A DNA stretch of 64,000 nucleotides from Bombella pollinis (GTDB taxonomy: Bacteria > Pseudomonadota > Alphaproteobacteria > Acetobacterales > Acetobacteraceae). The notes below the pieces were generated by a model, which did no database searches, was not told where the DNA came from, and saw only the letters and a program-made list of their open reading frames with translations. The position numbers and the translations under genes were made by a program. Below, in pieces: positions 52,493 to 62,400 of the stretch. Each line of letters starts with the position of its first letter. Position 1 is the first letter of the stretch. Location of the stretch: contig NZ_JANIDX010000005.1 in NCBI RefSeq assembly GCF_026385485.1, forward strand, positions 146,238 through 210,237, given 5' to 3'.

Positions 52493-53488
52493 TTAGGAGC
52501 GATGATGCCCACGATGGGAGGCCCACGCATGATGCAACCCGCGCGAGGCTGCATGAGCATGATAACTTACTAACATAACATCACGATGCAAATGCCGACC
52601 GCGCACAGCACGATGCTCCCCACGCCATGCCACAGCATAAGCCCCCGGCTTCTGGAGGAGAGGCAACGGCGTCTGACCCGCTTTGGAGAAGCCATCATTC
52701 AACAAAGAAATCATCGTCTCATTACGGCTAGTATTGCTAGAAGCCCCCATCTCAACAGCGATTAAACGCGTCTCCCCTTGTTGGGCGGAGCTTACAAGAT
52801 TATGGCCAGCAAGATCGGTATAGCCTGTCTTGAAACCATCCGCCCCCTGATACACACCCAAAAGCGGGTCATGATTTGGAATCATATGACGGCGGAAAGC
52901 AAATTGCCGCACACCGAAATAATGATAATATTGCGGATAATCCCGCAACAGAGAGCGAGCAAGCACGCCTAAATCCCGTGCTGTCGTCACTTGATCAGGG
53001 TCTGGCAAACCAGACGCATTGCGGAAGGTCGTATGGGCCATCCCCAAACGACGCGCTTGGAAGGTCATATGCGCCGCAAAGCGTGTTTCATCCCCACTAC
53101 CAAGATACTCGCCCAGCACACAAGCGGCATCATTAGCGGACTTTGTCACCAAAGCGAGAATCGCTTGCTCCACTGTAAGATGCGTACCCGGCCTTAGCCC
53201 TAATTTGGAAGGTGCTTGTACAGAGGCATGGATGGAGACAGGCATCTCATCATCCAACGTAATGGTCCCACGCTCCAACGCTTGGAAGGTGAGATATAAT
53301 GTCATCATTTTTGTAAGAGATGCGGGATAACGCTGAAGATCCGCATCTTCCTCCGAAAGCACAGCTCCTGTCCGCGCATTTAGGACAATGGAAGACACAT
53401 GGCCTGCAAACTGCGCTCGCGCTGTACCAGCGAACGTTACCAAGCCCACAGCAAACGATAACAAAGTACGGCGAAAGAGCGAGTGCAT
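52493..53488 (-). CDS. D-alanyl-D-alanine carboxypeptidase (PBP5/6 family)
   Basis: A 331-residue serine peptidase S11 with signal peptide (RTLLSFAVGLVTFAGTARA). The penicillin-binding triad is seen as S57-xx-K60 (ASLTKM), SAN (KSANDAACVLGEYL) and KTG (GFKTGYTDLAG). It trims pentapeptides in the periplasm. The usual PBP5_C domain and amphipathic anchor are missing; instead the last 40 residues are basic and His-rich (RGLHHAWASHRGHHRS), an unusual tail that may bind metal or murein. It is 80 bp before map on the same strand. Confidence 0.9.
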   Translation of the reverse strand: MHSLFRRTLLSFAVGLVTFAGTARAQFAGHVSSIVLNARTGAVLSEEDADLQRYPASLTKMMTLYLTFQALERGTITLDDEMPVSIHASVQAPSKLGLRPGTHLTVEQAILALVTKSANDAACVLGEYLGSGDETRFAAHMTFQARRLGMAHTTFRNASGLPDPDQVTTARDLGVLARSLLRDYPQYYHYFGVRQFAFRRHMIPNHDPLLGVYQGADGFKTGYTDLAGHNLVSSAQQGETRLIAVEMGASSNTSRNETMISLLNDGFSKAGQTPLPLLQKPGAYAVAWRGEHRAVRGRHLHRDVMLVSYHAHAASRGLHHAWASHRGHHRS

Positions 53489-53614
53489 CAGGACAAATTA
53501 TCCTTACAGAAACAGGGCAGAAGACGCAGAATAAGGCATTTTTTAGAACCTTCTTTTGTAGCCTGTCTAGCTAATTTCCACACAGATGTTCAACATTTAA
53601 AGATTCTTTAATCA

Positions 53615-53642
53615 TTGACCAGCACTTCATCACATCTATGTT
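53615..53642 (+). promoter_or_regulatory. Candidate sigma-70 promoter for clpS-clpA
   Basis: TTGACC at 53615-53620 and TATGTT at 53637-53642 are separated by 16 bp. It lies in the 327-bp space between the divergent carboxypeptidase and clpS, giving a leader of about 165 nt. Apart from this I see no feature in 53489-53815. Confidence 0.35.
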
Positions 53643-53815
53643 ACGTTCTTATAAAGGATCTCCCCTCTCTCTCCGCTAAAAGACCTAGCAAACAGCCCCT
53701 TGTGACGAATCGCGCCAATGCAATGCAGCTGTGCTGTACGCTATCATCCCATAGGATTCTTACTTTTTCCTGCTAAAGTAATAGCCAGCCCTCGCGAATT
53801 ATTAGGAGACACCCC

Positions 53816-54184
53816 ATGCAGCGCAGGCCCTACGGAGCAACATCGCACCCTCCTATAGACGATGCCAACCCAGACGTGCCTGTTTGTGCAGTGCAAGAAG
53901 ATGCACTTACCAACCAAAAAACAGAACTTACTTATCCCTCTATGTATAAAGTTCTGCTCCTTAACGATGATTATACGCCAATGGACTTCGTTATATTTAT
54001 CTTAGAGCGTTATTTTGCCAAATCACCTGATGAAGCCCGCCATATTATGCTGGAGGTTCATAATCGTGGTAGTGGGGTTTGTGGCATCTTCACCTATGAG
54101 ATTGCTGAAACCAAAATCGGGCAAGTCATGGACCTAGCCCAGCAAAACCAACATCCTCTGCAATGCACCCTTGAGAAAGCGTAA
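53816..54184 (+). CDS. clpS: ATP-dependent Clp protease adaptor ClpS
   Basis: A 122-residue adaptor that hands N-end-rule substrates to ClpAP. The N-terminal 35 residues are flexible; the core has YKVLLLNDDYTPMDFVIFILERYF, the ligand-pocket DDYTPM, and HNRGSGVCGIFTYEIAETK. AGGAG stands 7 nt before the ATG. clpA follows after 94 bp. Confidence 0.96.
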   Translation: MQRRPYGATSHPPIDDANPDVPVCAVQEDALTNQKTELTYPSMYKVLLLNDDYTPMDFVIFILERYFAKSPDEARHIMLEVHNRGSGVCGIFTYEIAETKIGQVMDLAQQNQHPLQCTLEKA

Positions 54185-54278
54185 ACGCATTGCCACCTCT
54201 AATTGCGGTTGATGTTCGATAACTTTCTGTCCCGCAATTCATCATTCTGACATGGATATGTGTCACAAGGAGCGCATT

Positions 54279-56633
54279 ATGTTGTCAACCACACTCGAAC
54301 AGACGCTTCAGCGCGCCCTCATCATTGCCGGGCAGAACCAGCATGAATTCATCACGCTGGAACATCTCCTCCTCGCTCTTTGTGATGATCCTGATGCAGA
54401 AATAATCTTCTTAGCATGTCAGACAGACATCACCCATCTCCGCCAGGCGTTAGAGCGATTCCTCCTTAGTGAACAACGCGCTGTTATTCGCCCCGACCTA
54501 GAGGACGCCCCCCAACCGACAACAGCATTTCAGCGTGTGATTCAACGCGCAGCGGTTTATATCCAAAGTTCAGGCTACCCCACCATGACAGGCGGACATA
54601 TCTTAATCGCTATGTTTGCGGAGAAAGAAAGCCATGCCATCTTCTTCCTCCAACAGCAAGGTCTTACCCGGCTGGACGCTATTCGTGCCCTCCAACAAGA
54701 GAACCAAGCCTCATCACAACACGAGGAGCATCACCACAAAAAGGCACGGCACTCACGCAAAAACAACGCCGCCTCTGCTGAAAACGGCACAGAAGGGGAC
54801 ACCAAAGAAGCCCTGCGCACATATTGCACTAACCTCAATGAGCGCGCCTACCATAATAAAATCGACCCTCTTATTGGGCGTGAGGAGGAGGTTAATCGCG
54901 TCATCCAAATCCTCTGCCGCCGTACCAAGAATAACCCCCTCCTGGTTGGGGATCCGGGTGTAGGTAAAACGGCTATTGCCGAGGGTTTGGCTCAAAAAAT
55001 CATACGCGGACAAGTACCCGCCATCCTCGCCGAAGCACGCCTCTATAGCCTAGACCTCGGAGCCTTACTCGCTGGGACACGCTATCGCGGTGATTTTGAA
55101 GAACGCCTCAAAGCTATTATTAATGAGCTAGAGGAAAATCCTAATAATCTGCTCTTTATTGATGAAATCCACATGCTTGTTGGGGCGGGAGCTACCACAA
55201 ATGGCTCTATGGATGCGTCTAATCTACTCAAACCCGCTTTAGCAGCAGGGAAATTGCATTGCATTGGCTCCACCACTTACCAAGAATATCGCCAGCATTT
55301 TGAGAAAGACCACGCCTTAACCCGGCGTTTCCAAAAGATTGATGTTGCCGAGCCTTCTCAAGCCGATACAATCCGCATCCTCCGTGGATTAAAGGACCGT
55401 TATGAGGACCATCACGATATCCGCTTTACCGACCCCGCCATTCGCAGTGCTGTAACACTCTCTGCGCGGTACATTCACGACCGTAAGCTCCCCGACAAAG
55501 CCATTGATGTCCTTGATGAAGCCGGGGCGGCCTGCCGCCTGCTTCCCAATAGCCGCAAACGCCGTACAATCGGAGTGAAGGATATTGAGGCTACGATTGC
55601 CCGTATTGCCCATATCCCTCCCCGTCATCTCTCCACTGATGATCGTACCGTCTTGCGCCATTTACCAGAGGAGCTACGCCGTGCCGTTTATGGGCAAGAG
55701 CCTGCTCTGGAGGCTCTCTCCTCAGCGGTCATGCTGTCTCGTGCAGGCTTGCGCGATACGGAAAAAACCATCGGCAGCTATCTTTTCTCCGGCCCGACAG
55801 GGGTCGGCAAAACAGAAGCCGCACGGCAATTAGCAAAATCGCTCGATATTAAGCTGATTCGCTTTGATATGTCGGAATATATGGAGGCACACTCCATTTC
55901 CCGGCTAATTGGTACCCCACCCGGTTATGTCGGCTTTGAACAAGGCGGGCTTTTAACAAGTGCCATCGACCAAAACCCCCATGCTGTCTTACTGCTTGAT
56001 GAAATTGAGAAGGCCCATCCAGACCTCTTTAACCTTCTCTTGCAGGTCATGGACCATGGGAAATTAACCGACAACACGGGCAAAACGGTCGATTTCCGTA
56101 ATGTTATCCTCATCATGACCAGTAATGCTGGGGCGAGTGACCTCTCCAAAGAGGCTATCGGCTTTGCCCGCACAGCGCGTACAGGCGATGATGAAGACGC
56201 TATAAAACGACTCTTCTCGCCAGAGTTCCGCAACCGCTTAGATGCCATCATCCCCTTTGCACCGCTCAGCCCGGATGTTGTCACCCATGTAGTAGAGAAG
56301 TTTGTTCAGCAGCTTAGCAACCTATTAGCGGCTAAAAATATTACCCTCCAACTCACCCCAGCAGCAAAGGCGTGGCTTGTTGAGCATGGATATGACCGTA
56401 CAAATGGGGCTCGCCCACTTAGCCGCTTAATACAAGAGAAAATCAAAAAACCTCTATCGGAAGAAATCCTCTTTGGCACCTTAGCCAATGGCGGGAGTGT
56501 CAAAATCGGTGCGCGTGAGGGAGAGCTTACCTTCACCCTTTCTGCCGCCACATCATCTACACCTCCTACTAACGCCCCAACAAAAGGCCAATCAGCCAAA
56601 GGCACTCCAACAAAAACCCTCACCCCGGCTTAG
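54279..56633 (+). CDS. clpA: ATP-dependent Clp protease ATP-binding subunit ClpA
   Basis: A 784-residue Hsp100 unfoldase. N domain (LEQTLQRALIIAGQNQHEFITLEHLLLAL), a His/Lys/Asn-rich linker near 150-180, D1 with Walker A GDPGVGKTAIAEGLAQ and Walker B LLFIDEIHML, D2 with GPTGVGKTEAARQLA, VLLLDEIEKAHPDLFNLLLQVMD and the sensor RLDAIIPF. The IGL-type loop for ClpP reads AIGFA. ATG 54279 has AAGGAG 6 nt before it, so I prefer it to ATG 54252. It works with ClpS and ClpP; clpP is not in the window. Confidence 0.96.
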   Translation: MLSTTLEQTLQRALIIAGQNQHEFITLEHLLLALCDDPDAEIIFLACQTDITHLRQALERFLLSEQRAVIRPDLEDAPQPTTAFQRVIQRAAVYIQSSGYPTMTGGHILIAMFAEKESHAIFFLQQQGLTRLDAIRALQQENQASSQHEEHHHKKARHSRKNNAASAENGTEGDTKEALRTYCTNLNERAYHNKIDPLIGREEEVNRVIQILCRRTKNNPLLVGDPGVGKTAIAEGLAQKIIRGQVPAILAEARLYSLDLGALLAGTRYRGDFEERLKAIINELEENPNNLLFIDEIHMLVGAGATTNGSMDASNLLKPALAAGKLHCIGSTTYQEYRQHFEKDHALTRRFQKIDVAEPSQADTIRILRGLKDRYEDHHDIRFTDPAIRSAVTLSARYIHDRKLPDKAIDVLDEAGAACRLLPNSRKRRTIGVKDIEATIARIAHIPPRHLSTDDRTVLRHLPEELRRAVYGQEPALEALSSAVMLSRAGLRDTEKTIGSYLFSGPTGVGKTEAARQLAKSLDIKLIRFDMSEYMEAHSISRLIGTPPGYVGFEQGGLLTSAIDQNPHAVLLLDEIEKAHPDLFNLLLQVMDHGKLTDNTGKTVDFRNVILIMTSNAGASDLSKEAIGFARTARTGDDEDAIKRLFSPEFRNRLDAIIPFAPLSPDVVTHVVEKFVQQLSNLLAAKNITLQLTPAAKAWLVEHGYDRTNGARPLSRLIQEKIKKPLSEEILFGTLANGGSVKIGAREGELTFTLSAATSSTPPTNAPTKGQSAKGTPTKTLTPA

Positions 56634-56665
56634 GCTCTAAAAGCCTGCCGGGGCACGGGAAAGCG

Positions 56666-57172
56666 TTATTGGTAACGCTGGCCATTTACACTTACAAACC
56701 CCGGCCATGGCCACTGGCGGCTTGTGCCATGGTGGGTCCAGTCCAACCCTTGCCGACTGGGCCCATCATAATAATACCGCCCTTGAACCTCGACATGATC
56801 CCCCACTTTCACCCATGGCCATGCAGGGGCGCGCATTTCATCAAGATTTGAGACGATGCGCAAAGGAGTCCCCCCCGCTACAGACATCAGAAAATAACCA
56901 TGCTGCCCGCTGCGGCTTTGGCGCGCTCGATAAACATGCACGACCGTCCCACAAATATGCTCTGGCATGTCCAAATGCTGCCCGTAAGGAATCTGCTTAT
57001 GGGCAAATTGCTGATTATAATGGGCCTGATCCTGCACAAAACGCTGATTATCACATTGCGCGGGCATCGTAGCCTCTATCGCCGTCTCAGCTCTTGCAGG
57101 GACTAACCCCACCCCACTGGCCAAAAGCCCCAATAAGCCTGCTCGTACCATCATTGACCATGAAAAGCGCAT
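56666..57172 (-). CDS. Periplasmic DUF3465 family protein
   Basis: A 168-residue exported protein: signal peptide (SWSMMVRAGLLGLLASGVGLVPARA), then an OB-like DUF3465 domain with ICGTVVHVYRARQSRSGQHGYFLMSV, LRIVSNLDEMRAP, VKVGDHVEVQGRYYYDG, WTHHGTSRQWPWPGFVSVNGQRY. DUF3465 members have no assigned function. GGAG stands 5 nt before ATG 57172; the ORF extends upstream to 57208. It is convergent with clpA and divergent from the phosphodiesterase gene. Confidence 0.8.
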   Translation of the reverse strand: MRFSWSMMVRAGLLGLLASGVGLVPARAETAIEATMPAQCDNQRFVQDQAHYNQQFAHKQIPYGQHLDMPEHICGTVVHVYRARQSRSGQHGYFLMSVAGGTPLRIVSNLDEMRAPAWPWVKVGDHVEVQGRYYYDGPSRQGLDWTHHGTSRQWPWPGFVSVNGQRYQ

Positions 57173-57324
57173 CATCTCTCCTTTCCTCCCCTCTTTCCCC
57201 ATCGCCATAGCAGGAGTATCGTAAGGGAGATTTCATCATTACGGGGACTTTCCCGTTACGATAACCATAAGGGCTAGCTGACTATAACGCCATCACGCAC
57301 CTTGCTGATAAGAGGGAGAAGACC

Positions 57325-58344
57325 ATGCCTTTGCACCATTTAAAGACCCTTCGTACACGGCTACAAAAGAACCAGCCCGCCTCACAAGGTACGCCTGTTA
57401 CCTTCGCAGGGGCTTGCCCTACTTTTGAGGTCATCGCGCTGGGGGTTCGTAGTGGCGTTGCTGATGGCAACCTTTCATCCTACCTCATCCGCCCTCTTGG
57501 GACGAATGAGGCCGTGTTATGTGATGCTGGTACGCTCGGGAACGGGCTAAAACGGGCCGAGGCAAAAGGGGTACTAAATGACATCCCCATCATGCCCAAC
57601 TCTGCCCTTAGCCGGGCTGGCCATGTCCTGAAGCAAACAGTGCGGGCTTATCTCATCAGCCATAGCCATTTAGACCATGTCGCCGGGTTAGTCTTCACCT
57701 CACCAGAAGATACGGCAAAGCCGCTTTATGCGCTCTCCCAAACAAACGCGATTTTAGCGGAGCATCTTTTTAATAATCGCGTATGGGGGGCCATGGGCGA
57801 TAAAGGGCCAGAACCCCGCATTGGGAAATATAGTTACCATAATATGGAGCCGGGGCAGGCACAAATTGTACAAGGAACAGGCCTAACCATCACAGCATGG
57901 CCCCTTAGCCATGCCAGCACAACATCCACAGCCTTCCTCATCCAGCATGAAGGGCAGGCAATTCTCTATCTCGGCGATACACAAGCCGACCAAGCTGATG
58001 GCCCGCGTAACCTCCATAAATTATGGGAGGCTATCGCCCCCTTAGTGCAGAACAACACACTCAACACCATCATTATGGGCGCGACCTATCCCGATAGTCA
58101 GCCTGATGATGCACTTTGTGGCCAATTACGCCCTAAAGACCTCCTCGCATCACTGCGTGAGTTAGGCCATATTTGCGGTGGCCGCCATCATATCCGTGGG
58201 TTGCGTGTCATCATCACCCATGTGAAAGAAACCTTCCACGATGGGGAATGCCCCACGCAGCAGATTTATCGCGACCTCCAAGAAGGTAACGATATTGGGA
58301 TTCACTTCCTTATGGCAGAACAAAGCGCGCGTTATCTTGTCTAA
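57325..58344 (+). CDS. Class II 3',5'-cyclic-nucleotide phosphodiesterase (metallo-beta-lactamase fold)
   Basis: A 339-residue PDEase_II family enzyme. It opens with FEVIALGVRSGVADGNLSSYLIR, has the metal-binding HSHLDH (residues 113-118), ITAWPLSHASTTSTAFLI, ILYLGDTQAD, and a late RVIITHVKE. It would hydrolyse cAMP or related nucleotides. There is no signal peptide. The C-terminal end overlaps the start of the DUF1460 gene by a few bases, so they are cotranscribed. Confidence 0.88.
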   Translation: MPLHHLKTLRTRLQKNQPASQGTPVTFAGACPTFEVIALGVRSGVADGNLSSYLIRPLGTNEAVLCDAGTLGNGLKRAEAKGVLNDIPIMPNSALSRAGHVLKQTVRAYLISHSHLDHVAGLVFTSPEDTAKPLYALSQTNAILAEHLFNNRVWGAMGDKGPEPRIGKYSYHNMEPGQAQIVQGTGLTITAWPLSHASTTSTAFLIQHEGQAILYLGDTQADQADGPRNLHKLWEAIAPLVQNNTLNTIIMGATYPDSQPDDALCGQLRPKDLLASLRELGHICGGRHHIRGLRVIITHVKETFHDGECPTQQIYRDLQEGNDIGIHFLMAEQSARYLV

Positions 58345-59248
58345 CAACAAAGCGCGTACCATTCTTATAAAAAGACGAGCCTTCCTCACCACTATAGGTG
58401 CGGGAGGCTTGGGGCTATGCCAGACAGCATCTGCCAAACAAAGGCATCATCACGCTCAGCCCCACCACCATATTCCCCCCTCAGATGCGCCACCCCTTAC
58501 AGCCCTCTCGGAAGCAACCCGCCAACAAATTAGCCAATTAATTGCTATTGCCCCCCATCGCTCCCGCCAAGAGCGCATCGTTCTGATGTCCCAATTTATG
58601 AAAGGGACGCCCTATCTCGCCCAGCCACTCATTGGCTCAGCCACCACGCAGGAAGAGCTCATCCTCTCATGGCGAGGGGTGAATTGCATGACCTTTGTGG
58701 AAATCATCCTCGCCGCTAGCCGCAGCTTCACAGTGGAGCAATTCATCCATGCTCTCATCGCTACGCGCTACCGCCATCATCATGTTACCTTTACCGAACG
58801 CCGGCATTTTTATAGTGATTGGCTATATGGCACGCCTATTCTGTGTCGCGACCTCAGCCCGCATTTTCCCTATGCCCAGCATATCTCCAAGACACTCAAC
58901 CTCAAGCTCCCACCTACTTCTCCTGCCAATACGGCACCAGAAGACCGTTACCTACCGGGGATTCCACTTAAAAAACGGTTAATTACCTATCTACCAACAA
59001 AGCCATTATTAGATAATTTACATCACCATACCATAAAAACGCATATAAAAAGCGGTGATGTTATTGGTATTTACAGCCCCTTACCCGGGTTAGATGTCTT
59101 CCATATTGGGTTAGCCATTTGGCGAGGACACGAACTACTCTTTCGTAATGCCTCCTCCCTACCGGAGCATCGCTATGTTGTCGATACACCTCTAGCGGAC
59201 TACCTAAAGGAAAGACGGGGCATCGTCCTCTACCGACCTATTTTGTAA
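58337..59248 (+). CDS. DUF1460 protein, Tat-exported N-acetylmuramoyl-L-alanine amidase-like
   Basis: A protein of about 303 residues. The N-terminus reads KRRAFLTTIGAGGLGLCQTASA, a Tat signal (RRxFL), then a His-rich spacer. The DUF1460 domain has GTPYLAQPLIG, SWRGVNCMTFVEIILAASRS with the presumed nucleophile Cys, and DVFHIGLAIWR with the His, as in NlpC/P60-like peptidases. It probably acts on peptidoglycan. The start is uncertain: TTG 58337 overlaps the preceding gene by 8 nt, whereas ATG 58241 overlaps it by 104 nt. No Shine-Dalgarno is clear for either. It ends 33 bp before the tracrRNA terminator. Confidence 0.75.
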   Translation: MSNNKARTILIKRRAFLTTIGAGGLGLCQTASAKQRHHHAQPHHHIPPSDAPPLTALSEATRQQISQLIAIAPHRSRQERIVLMSQFMKGTPYLAQPLIGSATTQEELILSWRGVNCMTFVEIILAASRSFTVEQFIHALIATRYRHHHVTFTERRHFYSDWLYGTPILCRDLSPHFPYAQHISKTLNLKLPPTSPANTAPEDRYLPGIPLKKRLITYLPTKPLLDNLHHHTIKTHIKSGDVIGIYSPLPGLDVFHIGLAIWRGHELLFRNASSLPEHRYVVDTPLADYLKERRGIVLYRPIL

Positions 59249-59280
59249 TGGAATGTAATTGCTACCTAGTAGCCAGACAT

Positions 59281-59372
59281 AAAAAAAGGAATCCCTCCCC
59301 CTAAATACATAGGGAGAGGTAATCCTACACATGAAAAACCATGTTACCGTGGTTTCCCAACCGATTTGTCTA
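59281..59372 (-). ncRNA. tracrRNA of the type II-C CRISPR-Cas system
   Basis: On the minus strand, 59347-59372 is an anti-repeat: 26 nt matching the CRISPR repeat complement with one mismatch at 59359. It is followed by a 5-bp hairpin (ACATG/CATGT, 59329-59344) and a strong terminator stem at 59288-59325, GGATTACCTCTCCCTA with TAGGGGGAGGGATTCC (two mismatches), ending in seven Ts (59281-59287). The RNA would be about 90 nt, starting near 59371 right at the anti-repeat. It pairs with the 5' half of the repeat in pre-crRNA for processing and Cas9 loading. It sits between the DUF1460 gene and cas9, divergent from cas9. Confidence 0.88.
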
Positions 59373-59377
59373 GATTC

Positions 59378-59405
59378 CTTTTACAAACATGCTGAACTCT
59401 GTCAA
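59378..59405 (-). promoter_or_regulatory. tracrRNA promoter
   Basis: On the minus strand a consensus -35 TTGACA (59400-59405) and a -10 TAAAAG (59378-59383) are 16 bp apart. The predicted start is near 59371, the first bases of the anti-repeat. Confidence 0.65.
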
Positions 59406-59409
59406 TAAT
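59380..59409 (+). promoter_or_regulatory. Candidate cas9 promoter overlapping the tracrRNA promoter
   Basis: On the plus strand TTTACA (59380-59385) and AATAAT (59404-59409) are 18 bp apart, each one base from consensus. The start would be near 59416, leaving a leader of about 13 nt that still carries GGAAG before ATG 59429. The boxes overlap those of the tracrRNA promoter, so both cannot be bound by polymerase at once. Confidence 0.5.
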
Positions 59410-59428
59410 AATGAAAGGAAGATATTAC

Positions 59429-62400
59429 ATGACACCCCCCATTAAAGACTCCCTCCTCTTTGGTATTGACCTCGGCATTGGCTCTTGCGGGTGGGCTGTC
59501 TTAAATCAACAGCCACAAATAAACTACATTGAAGCCCTCGGCAGCTGGTGCTTCGACGTCCCAGAAACCGATAAAGAGCGCACCCCCACCAACCAAATTA
59601 GACGCACAAACCGCCTGTTACGCCGTGTCATCCGCCGCCGCCGCAATCGCATGGCCGAGATACGCCGTCTCTTTGCAGAGCATCACTTACTCAACGATGC
59701 CCATCCCGATGCGCTACGCCGCACCGGAGTCGACCCATGGGAGATGCGTGCCCAAGGGCTTGAACGTCCCCTCACCGCAGAGGAGTTCGCCACTGCTTTA
59801 GGCCATATTGCCAAACGGCGCGGCTTTAAATCCGCCGCTAAACGCGCCAAAAGCAATGCTTCGGCCGAAGATGGCAAAATGCTTGCCGCGATTGAGAAAA
59901 CCAAAGAACGCTCTGCCCAATATCGCACTATTGGCCAAATGTTCGCCCGCGACCCAGACTATACCCAAAGACGCCGCAACCGAGATGGCTTCTTTGACCG
60001 CACTATGAGCCGTGATGATCTCCTCCATGAAGTCACCGTCCTCTTTAAAGAACAACAACGCCGCGGTAACCACTTCGCCACACCAGAGCTAGAAAAGGCG
60101 TTTATAGACATCGCCTTCCGCCAAAAACCTATGCAGGATAGCAGTACCCTTGTGGGCGATTGCCCTTTTGAACCCGGTGAAAAACGCTCCTCCCGCTTCT
60201 CACCCTCTTTTGAGCGTTTTCGCCTCCTCAGTCGCCTTGTTAATCTCCGCCTCACAGACGGCCCAGAGGAACGCCGCTTAACAACAGAAGAACTCCGCCT
60301 TGCTTATGAGAAAGCTGGGACAACAGCCAAATTGAGCGTGACAAGACTTCGTGAACTTCTCTCTTTACGCGATGACCAACGCTTTACAACCATTTTACCC
60401 ACAAATGAGACAGAGGATATCGCCTGCCGCACGGGGGGCAGCTTGACTGGTACAAAGGCGTTTCGCTCCGTTTTAGGGGATTCTCTTTGGGAACAGTTAC
60501 GGCCCTACCCGGCCATACTCGACCAAGCGGCTTGGATCATTAGCTTCCATGAACTTGCAAAAACAATCGCCGAAAAATTAAAAACGATCGAGGGCCTTCC
60601 TCAAGAGGCCTACACGCTTCTCTGCAAAGCAGTGGAGGATGGAAAATTCGCGCAATTTAAAGAGGCCTCATCTCTCTCCGACAAAGCAGCCCGCGCGCTC
60701 ATCCCCTATCTGGAGCAAGGGCTAACCTACGATAAAGCCTGCACAAAAGTCGGCTATGATCATACCGCCACCGCTTTGCGCCAGCATGATACAATCGATA
60801 CAAAAGCCAAGTTTAAAGCCTTGATGGAGGAAGTACGGGACAACATCACCAATCCTATTGCCAAAAAGGCCGTCACAGAAGGCATGAAGCAACTTTGGGC
60901 GATGCGTAACCGCTGGGGCTTACCCGGTGCCATCTGCATTGAACTTGCGCGTGATGTTGGCAACAGCCTTGAAAAACGCCGCGAGATTGAAAAAAATATT
61001 GAGGCCACGACCAAGAAACGCGAAAAAGAGCGCGAGGAAATACGCGAACTCCTTTCCATCAAAGACGTCCCCTCTGAGACATTGCTCCGCTACCGTCTGT
61101 GGAAAGAGCAAGGCGGCCGATGCTGCTATACGGATGAACCTATATCCCCCCACCAGCTTATCTCTGACGATAATAGCGTACAGATAGATCACATCCTGCC
61201 ATGGTCACGCTTTGGGGATGATAGCTACAGCAATAAAAGCTTATGCTCTGCCAAAGCGAATCAAGAAAAACAAAACCGCACGCCTTATGAATGGCTCCAC
61301 GGCATAAAAGGCCAAGACGAATGGGATAGATTCACCGCGTCTGTGGAGAACCGGAAAGAAACAAAAGGCATCAAAAAACGCAACTTCCTCCTTAAAGGCG
61401 GAAAGGAAACAGAAGAACGCTTCCGCAGCCGTAACCTTAATGACACGCGCTATGCCGCCCGCTTAATGGCAGAAGCCGCTCGCTTGCTCTACCCCGCTGG
61501 CCATCGCGGCGAGAAGGGCGGTAAACGGCGTGTCTTCACCCGCCCGGGAGCCTTAACAGCAGCCCTACGCCACGCATGGGGCGTTGAATCGCTCAAGAAA
61601 ATAGACGGCGAACGCCTCCCTGATGACCGTCACCACGCCCTTGATGCTGTCGTTGTAGCCGCCGTGAGTGAAGGCGAAATCCAAAAACTGACCAAATCCT
61701 TCCAAAAGTGCGAGCAACAGGGCCTCCCACGCCCATTGCGCCATGTTCCCCCACCATGGGAGACATTCCGTGAGGATGTAAAGGCAGCCTATCACACCAT
61801 CCGCGTTGCACGGCCGGAGCGTCAACGCGCACGCGGTGAAGGCCACGCCGCTACCATCCGGCAACTCCGGCAGGAGGAAAGCGGCCCTGTCATTTACGAG
61901 CGCAAAGCTATTGAAGCCCTCAAACTAACTGACCTTGCCAAAATTAAAGATCCAGAGCGCAATGAGGGGCTTATCACCGCACTTCGCCATTGGATTGAGG
62001 CTGGTAAACCCGCTGATGCCCCACCACGCACCCCCTGCAACATAGCCGGTGCTGGCCATGAGATACGCAAAGTGCGCCTTGCCACTAACAAAAAACCGGC
62101 TGTCCCCGTCCGTGGGGGCATTGCCGACCGTGGCGATATGGTGCGCACAGACATCTTCACCCGCCGCAATAAAAAGGGGAAGACGGAATGGTTCATGGTC
62201 CCCATCTACCCTCATCAAATTATGAACCGCACCCAATGGCCTACCCCACCTAATGCCGCAGTCATCCGTAAACCAGAGGAGCAATGGCCTGAAATGGGCC
62301 CTGAGTACACATTCCAATTCAGCCTATACCCACGCAGCTATATCCGCCTCTTTAAAAAAGGCGTGGTGATAGAAGGCTATTTTGCAGGGAGTAACCGCTC

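Noticed and set aside
59411..59428. Upstream ATG for cas9
   Set aside because: It has no Shine-Dalgarno; the GGAAG fits ATG 59429, and the likely transcription start lies after it.
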